64,000 nucleotides of DNA from Nitrososphaerota archaeon (GTDB lineage Archaea > Thermoproteota > Nitrososphaeria > Conexivisphaerales > Conexivisphaeraceae): positions 1-64,000 of the forward strand of contig WYEM01000081.1 of NCBI GenBank assembly GCA_009903775.1. Direction: 5' to 3'. Both the position numbers and the translations under genes were made by a program. Numbering within the stretch: position 1 is the stretch's first letter; each line of letters begins with the position of its first letter. The notes under the pieces are model-generated. The model was not told the DNA's origin. It saw only the letters and a program-made list of their open reading frames with translations, and made no database searches. Positions 23,716 through 33,040 of the stretch are shown one piece after another.

Positions 23716-24350
23716 TCCGATATCAGCTCCTGCAGCGAGTCGAAGGCCCGGCCCCCCTCCTCGGAGCGCACTATGATTATCGTGTCCACGTGGCAGCTGA
23801 CGACCTCCTCCACGTTCACCCCCCTGGACGCCAGGCGCTGCAGCAGGGCGGAGACGACCCCCGGGGTTTCCGAGATCTCGGGAGGGCTGACCACCGTGAG
23901 GGCCGCGAGCCCGGAGGACTCGGCCAGGACGCTGCCGGAGGGCACGGAGCGCAGTATCTCGTCGCGGAGCCTGGACTCGTGCACCACCGTGTAGGACGAG
24001 ATGCCCTGGAGCACCTGGAGGAACATCCTCCTGTGCCTGGCCGCCAGCTCGCCCAAGGCGTCCGCCACTTGGGGGGTGCGCCTGAGCACCATCTTCCCCA
24101 GCCCGGTCTTGAGGTCCAGCCTGCTGGCCGAGAGGACCCTCGCGACCGGGAGCTCCGGGCCGCCGGAGAGCTCGGGCCGCCTCATCCTCTTCAGGGCGGC
24201 GAGCACGGAGCCCTCCGTGACGCTCGCCCCTATCAGCGCCTCCACCTGGGGGCGGAGGATCCTGGCGACCGCCGACGCGTTCGCGAAGCCCCTCCTGAGG
24301 GCGGAATCGAGGCAGGGGTCGAGCTGAATGAGCCTCCTCACGTACTGCGA
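23685..24350 (-). CDS. ACT-domain-like predicted regulator
   Basis: VSQYVRRLIQLDPCLDSALRRGFANASAVARILRPQVEALIG... with C-terminal SGLAALTVVSPPEISETPGVVSALLQRLASRGVNVEEVVSCHVDTIIIVRSE (ACT-like). Confidence 0.65.
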   Translation of the reverse strand, partial: SQYVRRLIQLDPCLDSALRRGFANASAVARILRPQVEALIGASVTEGSVLAALKRMRRPELSGGPELPVARVLSASRLDLKTGLGKMVLRRTPQVADALGELAARHRRMFLQVLQGISSYTVVHESRLRDEILRSVPSGSVLAESSGLAALTVVSPPEISETPGVVSALLQRLASRGVNVEEVVSCHVDTIIIVRSEEGGRAFDSLQELISECRSLARGQG

Positions 24351-24357
24351 GACCGTA

Positions 24358-24413
24358 CGTTTTTGGTACAAATGTGACCCATTTTGGCCGTTTTTGGCCA
24401 AAATGTATATAAG
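24358..24413 (+). promoter_or_regulatory. carA promoter (TATA 24405-24411) with upstream inverted repeat and direct repeat
   Basis: attttggcc-gttttt-ggccaaaat (24381-24404) abutting tgtatataagc; cgtttttgg at 24358-24366 and 24389-24397. Confidence 0.75.
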
Positions 24414-24437
24414 CGTTTCGAGCGGGGAGGATCCAGT

Positions 24438-25562
24438 TTGGCCCATCAGGTCTGGAAGCTCCTGGCCATGGAGGAGGGACCGGCCGCCGCGCTGGCCCTG
24501 GCGGACGGCTCGGTGATCGTGGGCAGGGGCTTCGGCGCGGCCGCGACCAGGGTGGGGGAGGTGGTCTTCACCACCGCGATGAACGGGTACACGGAATCGC
24601 TCACCGACCCGTCGTACAGGGGTCAGATACTGGTCATCACGCACCCGCTGGTGGGCAACTACGGGGTGCCCCCCGACTTCGAGTCCAAGAGGATACAGGT
24701 CGAGGGGCTGGTGATCGCGGCTCTCACGGAGCCCAGCCATCCGAGGTCCGAGCGCTCCCTCCACGAGTGGCTGAGGGACGAGGGGGTGCCGGGGATCGAG
24801 GGGGTGGACACGAGGGCGATCGTCAAGAGGATAAGGGGGTACGGCGTGATGCCCGGGGCCCTGGCGGTGAGGGAAGACCCCGAGGAGCTGGACCCCGAGG
24901 AGCTCCTCCGGATGGCCAGGGGCTTCGACTACGAGACCGCGGACTTCCTGGGGCCGGCGCTGGGGCCGGCGACCTTCGGGGTGGGCGGCCACCACGTGGT
25001 CGTGGTGGACTTCGGGATAAAGGGGGGGATCGTGAGGGAGCTCGTCAGCAGGGGGCTGAGGGTCACCGTCGTCCCCTGGAACTGGGGGCTCGGGGGCATA
25101 ATGTCCCTGAAGCCGGACGGCGTCGTGATAGGGAACGGGCCCGGCAACCCGGCGGCTATGGACGCCGCCATAGACCTGGCGCGCGGCGTGGTATCGACGG
25201 GGCTGCCGACGCTCGGCGTGTGCCTGGGCCACCAGCTGATAGCGCTGGCCCTCGGGGCCAGGGTGAACAAGATGAAGTTCGGGCACAGGGGGATAAACAA
25301 GCCAGTGAAGGATCTGTCGAGCGGGCGCCTCTCCATAACGACACACAATCATGGGTACGCCGTGGACCCCGCTTCCCTGGAGGGGAGCGGCCTGAGGCCC
25401 AGGTTCGTCGACATAGACGACGGCACGCTGGAGGGCATGGCGCACGAGCGCCTGCCGGTCCTCACGACGCAGTTCCACCCGGAGGGATCCCCGGGGCCGA
25501 GGGACGCATCATACGTGTTCGACGAGTTCAGGGCGATGGTCGTTGAGGGAGGCAGTATCTAA
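24438..25562 (+). CDS. carA: Carbamoyl-phosphate synthase small subunit
   Basis: AMNGYTESLTDPSYRGQILVITHPLVGNYGV...GVCLGHQLIALALGA...THNHGYAVD; TTG at 24438 or ATG at 24468. Confidence 0.95.
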   Translation: MAHQVWKLLAMEEGPAAALALADGSVIVGRGFGAAATRVGEVVFTTAMNGYTESLTDPSYRGQILVITHPLVGNYGVPPDFESKRIQVEGLVIAALTEPSHPRSERSLHEWLRDEGVPGIEGVDTRAIVKRIRGYGVMPGALAVREDPEELDPEELLRMARGFDYETADFLGPALGPATFGVGGHHVVVVDFGIKGGIVRELVSRGLRVTVVPWNWGLGGIMSLKPDGVVIGNGPGNPAAMDAAIDLARGVVSTGLPTLGVCLGHQLIALALGARVNKMKFGHRGINKPVKDLSSGRLSITTHNHGYAVDPASLEGSGLRPRFVDIDDGTLEGMAHERLPVLTTQFHPEGSPGPRDASYVFDEFRAMVVEGGSI

Positions 25563-28500
25563 GGCGCTGGTCCTGGGCTCCGGCGGGATAAAGATCGCGG
25601 AGGCCGCGGAGTTCGACTACAGCGGGAGCCAGGCGCTGAAGGCGCTGTCCGAGGAGGGGATAAGGACCGTCCTGATGAACCCCAACGTCGCGACGATCCA
25701 GACGTCCCACAGGATGGCGGACCGCGTCTACCTGCTGCCGCTGACCCAGGAGTTCGCCGAGAGGGTCATAGAGAGGGAGAGGCCCGATGCGATACTCCTG
25801 GGGTTCGGCGGGCAGAGCGCGCTCTCCCTGGGCGTCCAGCTCCACCGCTCGGGGGTGTTGGCAAAGTACGGCGTCAGGATCCTGGGCACGCAGGTCGAGG
25901 GGATAGCCAGCGCGCTGGAGAGGGGCGCGTTCAAGGAGCTCATGTCGAGGAGGGGATATCCGGTGCCGCCGTCCGTCCCGGCCGGGAGTCCCGAGGACGC
26001 CATGCGGGCCGCGGAGGACGTAGGCTACCCCGTCATAGTGAGGGTCAGCTTCAACCTGGGCGGCAGGGGGAGCTTCGTGGCCAGGAGCAGGGAGGAGCTC
26101 TCCGAGGGGCTCAGCAGGGCGTTCTCGCACTCCCCGGTCAGGGAGGTCCTGGTCGAGAGGTACTTGGACAAGTGGAAGGAGATAGAGTTCGAGGTCGTCC
26201 GGGACCGCCTGGGCAACTCCGTCGCGGTGGCGTGCATAGAGAACATAGAGCCCATGGGGGTCCACACCGGCGACTCCACGGTCATAACCCCGTGCCAGAC
26301 GCTGACAGATCGCGAGTACCAGGAGCTCAGGAGGGCCTCCATCGGCGTCGCCTCCTCGATAGAGCTCGTGGGCGAGTGCAACGTGCAGCTGGCCCTCAAG
26401 CCGCAGGGCGACGCCTACTACATAATAGAGACGAACCCCAGGATGTCCAGGAGCTCAGCGCTCGCCAGCAAGGCTACCGGTTACCCGCTGGCGTACGTGG
26501 CCGCGAAGCTGGCGCTGGGCTACACCCTGGACGAGGTAGCCAACAAGGTGACGGGGGACACGACCGCGTTCTTCGAGCCGAGCCTCGACTACCTGGTCGT
26601 GAAGGCCCCCAGGTGGGACCTCGAGAAGTTCTGGCCCGTCGACGACAGGCTCGGATCCGAGATGATGAGCGTGGGGGAGGTCATGGCGATGGGGAGGGGC
26701 CTGGAGGAGGTCCTGCAGAAGGCCTTCCGGATGCTCGATATAGGCGTCGGGGGCCTCGTTGGGCCCTCCACGTACGCGGACGGCGACGCCGAGGAGATCC
26801 TGGAGCGCCTGAAGCGCTTCAGGCCGTACTGGATGCTGGACGCGGCCAGGGCGATAGCCCTCGGGGTCCCGCCGGAGCTCATCTCGGAGATCACGGGCGT
26901 TACGCCGCTCTTCACGAGGGCTCTGGAGCGCCTGGTGAGGACCGGGAGGGAGCTCATGGACCTGAAGAGGATGGACGGGCGGTCCCGGAGGGCGCTGCTG
27001 GCTAGGGCTGTGCGCATGGGCTTCACGCCCGAGCAGATATCGGAGCTCTCGGGCCTCGAGCCCGAGGAGGTCGAGGAGCTCCTGAGGGACCTGGAGGAGC
27101 CGGTGGTCAAGGACGTGGACACGCTGGCGGGCGAGAGGCCGGCCAGGACCGGCTACCTGTACCTGACGCACAACGGGTGGGAGGACGACGTGCCCGCCGT
27201 GGAGGGGCGCGGCATCGTCGCCCTGGGGGCCGGGGGTTTCCGCATAGGGGTGTCCGTGGAGTTCGACTGGTCCCTCGTCGAGATAACGAAGGCGCTCGAG
27301 GAGCTGGGATTCCGCGTGGGGGTCGTGAACTACAATCCGGAGACGGTGTCCACGGACTGGGACGTCATGGAGCGCATCTACAACGCGGAGCTGGATCCGC
27401 GCCACATACTCTGGGTGGCCAGGAAGCACGGGACCAATGAGGTGCTGGTGTTCGCGGGGGGGCAACTGGGGAACAACGCCGCGGAGGCGCTCGAGGGCAT
27501 GGGGCTCCGCATAATCGGCACGGCGGCGTCCTCGGTGGCGGAGGCGGAGGACAGATCCAAGTTCGGGAGGCTCGTCGAGCGGCTGGGGCTCCTGCAGCCG
27601 GACTGGACCTGGGCGAGGTCGGTGGAGGAAGCCGTCGACTTCGCGGAGTCGCACGGCTACCCTGTGATAGTGAGGCCCAGCTACGTCCTGAGCGGGTCCT
27701 CCATGTTCGTCGCCAGGAGGAGGGAGGATCTAGAGAGGCTCATGCGCAGGATACTGGAGGTCTCGAGCAAGCCCGTCGTCATAAGCAGGTTCCTCGAGGA
27801 CGCGCTCGAGGCGGAGGCGGACTGCGTATCGGACGGGCGCAACGTGCTGGTGCTGCCCATGGAGCACGTGGAGGGTGCAGGGGTGCACAGCGGGGATGCC
27901 ACTATCACGATCCCCCCCAGGAGGGTATCGCGGAGCGAGCTGAGGGGGATCGCGGGGGCCGCGGCGGCGCTGGCCAGGGAGCTGCGCATAAGGGGGCCGT
28001 TCAACGTCCAGTTCCTGGTGAGGAAGGGCAGCGTATACGTGCTAGAGCTGAACCTGCGGAGCAGCCGCTCCATGCCGTTCGCGAGCAAGTCCTACGGCGT
28101 CAACCTGATGAGGGCCGCGGCGGCCGTGCTCGCGGGGAGGGAGCTGGAGGCCGGACAGGGGCAGGTGGAGCTGGAGCCCGGCGTCCGCGTGCCGGAGGTG
28201 GGCATCTGGAGCGTCAAGAGCCCGCAATTCTCCTGGGCTCAGATACGCGGCGCGTATCCGTTCCTGGGGCCCGAGATGAGGAGCACGGGCGAGGTGGCCG
28301 CGATGGGGCTCACGTTCAGGGAGGCGCTGCTGAAGAGCTGGCTGGCGGCCACGCCCAACCGCATACCCAGGCCCGACAAGACCGCCCTCATCTACGGCAG
28401 GGGCCTGGAGAGGGCGCAGCGCGCCATGTCCAGGGCGGGCTACGGCTGCGCGTCGATCAGGGGGATGCCGCTCAGGGGGTGCGCCGAGCTGGAGGCCGAG

Positions 28501-28782
28501 GACGCGGCTCGGATGATAAAGGAGGGGGAGGTCGGGATCCTGATGACGGACGGGTACGCGCCGGAGCTGGATTACCACGTCAGGAGGGCGGCGGTCGACC
28601 ACAACGTCCCGGTCGTGCTCAATCGCGACCTGGCGGCCGAGCTGGCGCTGGCGATCGAGGACTACATGAACGGGAGGCTGGAGTTCACCTACATGGAGAT
28701 GGGCGAGTACTTGGAGGGCGGGCGGCTCGGTAGGGCTCGATGGTGGCGGGCGGCTTCGACGTCGCAGCGTAGGCGACCATGA
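25543..28782 (+). CDS. carB: Carbamoyl-phosphate synthase large subunit
   Basis: KALVLGSGGIKIAEAAEFDYSGSQALKALSEEGIRTVLMNPNVATIQTS; two ATP-grasp halves, 1079 aa. Confidence 0.96.
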   Translation: MREAVSKALVLGSGGIKIAEAAEFDYSGSQALKALSEEGIRTVLMNPNVATIQTSHRMADRVYLLPLTQEFAERVIERERPDAILLGFGGQSALSLGVQLHRSGVLAKYGVRILGTQVEGIASALERGAFKELMSRRGYPVPPSVPAGSPEDAMRAAEDVGYPVIVRVSFNLGGRGSFVARSREELSEGLSRAFSHSPVREVLVERYLDKWKEIEFEVVRDRLGNSVAVACIENIEPMGVHTGDSTVITPCQTLTDREYQELRRASIGVASSIELVGECNVQLALKPQGDAYYIIETNPRMSRSSALASKATGYPLAYVAAKLALGYTLDEVANKVTGDTTAFFEPSLDYLVVKAPRWDLEKFWPVDDRLGSEMMSVGEVMAMGRGLEEVLQKAFRMLDIGVGGLVGPSTYADGDAEEILERLKRFRPYWMLDAARAIALGVPPELISEITGVTPLFTRALERLVRTGRELMDLKRMDGRSRRALLARAVRMGFTPEQISELSGLEPEEVEELLRDLEEPVVKDVDTLAGERPARTGYLYLTHNGWEDDVPAVEGRGIVALGAGGFRIGVSVEFDWSLVEITKALEELGFRVGVVNYNPETVSTDWDVMERIYNAELDPRHILWVARKHGTNEVLVFAGGQLGNNAAEALEGMGLRIIGTAASSVAEAEDRSKFGRLVERLGLLQPDWTWARSVEEAVDFAESHGYPVIVRPSYVLSGSSMFVARRREDLERLMRRILEVSSKPVVISRFLEDALEAEADCVSDGRNVLVLPMEHVEGAGVHSGDATITIPPRRVSRSELRGIAGAAAALARELRIRGPFNVQFLVRKGSVYVLELNLRSSRSMPFASKSYGVNLMRAAAAVLAGRELEAGQGQVELEPGVRVPEVGIWSVKSPQFSWAQIRGAYPFLGPEMRSTGEVAAMGLTFREALLKSWLAATPNRIPRPDKTALIYGRGLERAQRAMSRAGYGCASIRGMPLRGCAELEAEDAARMIKEGEVGILMTDGYAPELDYHVRRAAVDHNVPVVLNRDLAAELALAIEDYMNGRLEFTYMEMGEYLEGGRLGRARWWRAASTSQRRRP

Positions 28783-30259
28783 CTATTCCCGGCACCTCCT
28801 CCGTTATCCTCTTCGATATCCTGGCCATGAGGTCGTGGGGGATCCTGTACCAATCGGCGGTCATGCCGTCCTCACTGGTCACCGCGCGCACGATAACGAC
28901 GCGCCCCAGCTCCCTCCTGTCCCCCTTCACCCCCACCCACCTCCCCTCCGTCAGGACCGCGAACGCCTGCCAGACGGCGCCGTAGAGGCCGGCGCGCACG
29001 AACTCCTCCTCCACTATCGCATTGGCCCTCCTGGCAATCCGGAGCTTCTCCTCGGTGACCTCGCCCTCTATCCGCACCGCCAGGCCAGGGCCGGGGAATG
29101 GATGCCTGTCGACTATGTAGTCGGGGAGCCCCAGCTCCCTGGCGATCCGCCTCACCTCGTCCTTGTAGAGGTCCCTGAGCGGCTCTATCAGCCTGAGCCC
29201 GAACCTCTCGGGGAGCCCGGCCACGTTGTGGTGGCTCTTTATCCTGTCAGCCCCCCTCCCCGAGGCCCCACTCTCTATCCTGTCCGGATAGATCGTCCCC
29301 TGGGCCAGGAACTTTGCGCCCCGCACGCGGGAGGCTACCTCCTCGAATACCTCCGCGAACGTGCGGCCTATAGCGAGGCGCTTCTCCTCGGGGTCCGTTA
29401 GCCCCCTGAGCGCCGAGAGGAAGCGGTCCGAGGCGTCCACGAAGTGCACGTTCCTTATCCCCAGCTCGCCCAGCGCGCGCAGCACGCCCTCGGCCTCGCC
29501 CTCCCTGAGCAGCCCGTGGTCCACGAAGACCACGTGGAGCCTGTCGCCGATCGCCCTGTGGACTATCGCCGCCGTCGTCATCGAGTCGACGCCCCCGCTG
29601 ACCGCGCAGATCACGGAGTCCTCGGGGCCCACCATCCCGCGCACCTCCTCTATCATTGACGGTATCCTGGAGACCGGGTTCCAGTCCCTCTCGAGGCCGG
29701 CGATCGAGAGGAGGAAGTTGCGGATCACGTCCATCCCGTGCTCCGTGTGCGCTACCTCCGGGTGGAACTGGACGGAGTACACCCCGGCGCCCCTGTCGGG
29801 GTCCTCCATGGCGGCTATGAGCCCCGACTCCGAGATCGCCGTCGCCGAGAAGCCGGGCGGCGGCTCGGCGACGACGTCCCCGTGGCTCATCCAGGCGGTG
29901 AACTCGTCCGGCAGGCCCTCCAGCAGCCTGGACTCCCCCCTCCTGATTATCCTAGTCCCGCCGTACTCGGCCCTCGGCGACCTCCTGACGACCCCGCCCA
30001 GGGCGTGGGCCAGGAGCTGGTGCCCGTAGCATATGCCCAGGATGGGGAGGCCGGAGTCCAGGAGGCGGGGATCGGGGCGCGGGGAGCCCTCCTCCAGGAC
30101 GCTCATCGGGCCGCCGGACAGCACCAGCGCGCCCGGCCTCCTGGAGAGTACCTCCTCGGCCGGCGAGTCCCCGGGCAGGATCTCGGAGTAGACCCCCAGC
30201 TCCCTTATCCTGCGGGCTATCAGGTGCGCGTACTGGCCGCCGAAGTCCAGCACCACCAC
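28685..30259 (-). CDS. guaA: GMP synthase (single-chain, GATase + ATP-PPase)
   Basis: MVVLDFGGQYAHLIARRIRELGVYSEILPGD...VSGGVDSMTTAAIVHRAIGDRLHVVFVDHGLLR. Confidence 0.95.
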   Translation of the reverse strand: MVVLDFGGQYAHLIARRIRELGVYSEILPGDSPAEEVLSRRPGALVLSGGPMSVLEEGSPRPDPRLLDSGLPILGICYGHQLLAHALGGVVRRSPRAEYGGTRIIRRGESRLLEGLPDEFTAWMSHGDVVAEPPPGFSATAISESGLIAAMEDPDRGAGVYSVQFHPEVAHTEHGMDVIRNFLLSIAGLERDWNPVSRIPSMIEEVRGMVGPEDSVICAVSGGVDSMTTAAIVHRAIGDRLHVVFVDHGLLREGEAEGVLRALGELGIRNVHFVDASDRFLSALRGLTDPEEKRLAIGRTFAEVFEEVASRVRGAKFLAQGTIYPDRIESGASGRGADRIKSHHNVAGLPERFGLRLIEPLRDLYKDEVRRIARELGLPDYIVDRHPFPGPGLAVRIEGEVTEEKLRIARRANAIVEEEFVRAGLYGAVWQAFAVLTEGRWVGVKGDRRELGRVVIVRAVTSEDGMTADWYRIPHDLMARISKRITEEVPGIVMVAYAATSKPPATIEPYRAARPPSTRPSPCR

Positions 30260-30271
30260 GCCCAGGATGGA

Positions 30272-31030
30272 TCACCTGTCGAGCGTGATGAATGAGGCGA
30301 CCGGCACCCTCAGGTCCTCCCTCAGCCTGTCCAGGGCCTGCCGGAACCCGACCACGGAGAAGACGCCTGCGACGCTGGATCTGACCGCGCCGCAGAGCAT
30401 GGCCATAGCCTTCACCGTGGCGCCGGTCCTTATTACGTCGTCGACGAGCAACGCGTAGTCGCCCCTCCTGGCCGCCTTCCTGGGCAGGTATATATAGCGA
30501 TAGGCCCCGGACTCGAAGACCTGGCGGGCCTCCACGAAGTCCCTGATGCCCAGCTTCTTGCTCTTCCGGACCACGGCCATGCGCGTGCCCAGGGCCTCGG
30601 CGAACTGGTAGGCCACGGGGATCCCATCCGACTCCATGGTCATTACGTAGTCCACCTTGAGGCCGGAGAACCACTCGCGCTGCGACTCCACCACGTGGCG
30701 CAGCAGCGACGGGTCATGAGTTATGTCCGTCACGTCCACGCCCCCCACATCGTCCCTCCTTATCCTGGACTCCACCTCCCTGGAGAGCTCCGAGCGGAAG
30801 AGCGCCATTATGCGCCTGGCGACCTCCAGGCTCGGCACGACGAGCCCGTTCACGTAGCGGCTGAGGACTGTGGGCGGCAGCCCGAGCTGGGGCGACAGCT
30901 CGCTGTAGCGCATCCTCCCCTTGAGTATCCTCAGGGCCTCCGCGGACTCCATCCTGAACCTGAGCTCCTCGGCCCTCCTGAGCACCATGTGGGATGCTAT
31001 TTTGCAAGCCTCAATTAAATTTTGATGCAA
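30272..31030 (-). CDS. HTH + phosphoribosyltransferase-domain regulator (GfcR-like)
   Basis: LSPQLGLPPTVLSRYVNGLVVPSLEVARRI (HTH) and LLVDDVIRTGATVKAMAML (PRPP loop). Confidence 0.8.
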   Translation of the reverse strand: MHQNLIEACKIASHMVLRRAEELRFRMESAEALRILKGRMRYSELSPQLGLPPTVLSRYVNGLVVPSLEVARRIMALFRSELSREVESRIRRDDVGGVDVTDITHDPSLLRHVVESQREWFSGLKVDYVMTMESDGIPVAYQFAEALGTRMAVVRKSKKLGIRDFVEARQVFESGAYRYIYLPRKAARRGDYALLVDDVIRTGATVKAMAMLCGAVRSSVAGVFSVVGFRQALDRLREDLRVPVASFITLDR

Positions 31031-31031
31031 C

Positions 31032-31358
31032 TTATAGGTAAATTTTACTCAAAAATGGTAAGGAGGGCCGTCGGATCCCGAGGCCGAACCCCCGCAGGAA
31101 GCGGTCCATCCTCCTGAGCTCCTCCAGGAACTTCCTGCCCTCCGCGGTGATCTCCAGGTACCTGGCGTCGCCGTCCCTCGAGTCCAGCAGGAGCCCCCTG
31201 CTCTCGAGCTCCCCCAGGAACCTGAGGAACCTGTCGTATGGGACGCCGGACGCGCTCAGGACCTTTGTTATCCTCGCCCTCCCCCCCTCGCGCTCCACGG
31301 CGTCCAGGACGTCCAGGTATATCCTCAGCCTGCTCCTCTCGGGCCTCCTCCTAGACAA
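31032..31358 (-). CDS. Winged-helix DNA-binding protein
   Basis: LRIYLDVLDAVEREGGRARITKVLSASGVPYDRFLRFLGELESRGLLLDSRDGDARYLEITAEGRKFLEEL. Confidence 0.7.
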   Translation of the reverse strand: MSRRRPERSRLRIYLDVLDAVEREGGRARITKVLSASGVPYDRFLRFLGELESRGLLLDSRDGDARYLEITAEGRKFLEELRRMDRFLRGFGLGIRRPSLPFLSKIYL

Positions 31359-32009
31359 TGTGCCTCCCCCTGAGCAGGAACGCCAGGAGAAGCGCGAACC
31401 CGGCGAACCTAACGGCGTTCCCCGCCAGGTAGTAGGTGAAGAACCCCATGGGATAGGCGAGCATCACCGCGTGGCCCGCGAGCATCAGGACGAACGCTGA
31501 GAGGACCATCCCGGAGAATGATCCGCTGGACCTCAGCTGCAGCGCGTCCATGACGACGAGCGCGAGGAAGACTATCGACGCCAGCTGGATCGCGTCGAAG
31601 AACGCAGTGTTCACCACGAGGGCCCTCCTGAGCTCCCAGGGCGCCAGGTAGGCTGCGTACGCCTCGGCCGGCCCCAGCTGGGGGACGGGCGGCGAGCCGG
31701 CGGAGTACACCACTTCCGTGTACCCGACGGCCAGAATCAGATAGGCGATCAGCTGCAGGGTCAGGTAGAGGTATGAGGATACCCTGAAGAGCTCCGCATA
31801 GGCCACCAGGGGATGCGCGTACAGCGCGAGCGCGAGCGAGCCCTCGAGGAGGAGGCCGAGCCCCAGGAGCGAGAAGCTGACACCGAGGAACCAGGGCACG
31901 GACCCGCCCGCGAACCTCCTGTACCTGTAGGCGGCGTACGCCACCGCGACGGCGACGGCGCCGCTGGCCATGTCGAGCGCCGAGATCGTCGGCAGGTAGC
32001 AGGGCATAT
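31351..32009 (-). CDS. Multi-TM membrane protein, overlaps and precedes the wHTH gene
   Basis: MPCYLPTISALDMASGAVAVAVAYAAYRYRRFAGG...LILAVGYTEVVYSAG... Confidence 0.65.
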
Positions 32010-32051
32010 CCAAGCGCTGGCGGGGGGGATCCGTAAAAGGGAAGCGGTCGC

Positions 32052-33038
32052 CTAGACCAGGTGGCAGGCCACCCAGTGGCCCGGGCTCACCTCCCTGAGC
32101 CTCGGGACCTCGGTCCTGCATCTGTCGAACGCGTAGGGGCACCTGGGGTGGAAGGGGCAGCCGGGCGGCGGGCTCAGGGGGCTCGGCAGCTCCCCCTTGG
32201 CCTTCACCTCCACCTTGGGGGCGGTCGGATCCGGTATGGGGACAGCCGCCAGGAGGGCCTGCGTGTACGGGTGGAGGGGGTTCCTGACGAGCTCCTCGGA
32301 GTCCGCGACCTCCACGAGCCTCCCCAGGTACATGACGGCTATCCTGTCCGACATGTGCTTCGCTATCGCCAGGTCGTGCGTGATGAACAGGAAGGATATC
32401 CCGTACTTCTCGCGCAGGTCCAGCATGACGTTGAGCACCTCCCCTCTTATGGAGACGTCCAGCATCGAGACGGGCTCGTCCGCCACTATGAACTCCGGCC
32501 TCATTGCGAGGGCCCTGGCTATTGCGACCCTCTGCCTCTGGCCGCCGCTCAGCTCGTGCGGGTAGCGGCTGGCGAACTCCTCCGGCGGCAGCAGCCTCAC
32601 GTCCTCGAGCGAGCGCATCACCCTGTCCTCCAGCTCCTTCCCGCTAGCGATCCTGTTTATCAGGAGGCCCTCGGACACGATGTCGAAGACGCTCATCCGG
32701 GGGTTTATCGAGTCGTAAGGATCCTGGAAGATCATCTGGAGCCTGCCCCTGTACTTCCTCAGCGCGGGGCCGTCGAGGGACGCGATGTCGACGCCATCGT
32801 ATATTATCTGCCCGCCCGTCGGGTTCACCAGGCGCACGATCGCCTTCCCGAGCGTCGTCTTACCGCTGCCGGTCTCGCCGACGAGCCCGACCACCTCGCC
32901 GCGGCCGATGTCCATGCTCACGTCGTCGACCGCCCTCACGTATAGCTTGGTGCCGGTTATCTTGCTCAGCAGCCCCCTGTAGAACGGGTAGTACACCTTC
33001 AGGCCCCTCACGGAGATCAGCTCGCCCATCGGCATCAC
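32052..33038 (-). CDS. oppF: Oligopeptide ABC transporter ATP-binding protein (OppF-like)
   Basis: GLVGETGSGKTTLGKAIVRL...LSGGQRQRVAIARALAMRPEFIVADEPVSMLD; C-terminal CPFHPRCPYAFDRC motif. Confidence 0.88.
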   Translation of the reverse strand: MMPMGELISVRGLKVYYPFYRGLLSKITGTKLYVRAVDDVSMDIGRGEVVGLVGETGSGKTTLGKAIVRLVNPTGGQIIYDGVDIASLDGPALRKYRGRLQMIFQDPYDSINPRMSVFDIVSEGLLINRIASGKELEDRVMRSLEDVRLLPPEEFASRYPHELSGGQRQRVAIARALAMRPEFIVADEPVSMLDVSIRGEVLNVMLDLREKYGISFLFITHDLAIAKHMSDRIAVMYLGRLVEVADSEELVRNPLHPYTQALLAAVPIPDPTAPKVEVKAKGELPSPLSPPPGCPFHPRCPYAFDRCRTEVPRLREVSPGHWVACHLV

Positions 33039-33040
33039 CT

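Noticed and set aside
23685-25478. 597-aa minus-strand ORF
   Set aside because: Only the C-terminal part (about 220 aa, ACT-like) is plausible; the N-terminal two thirds are antisense to carA
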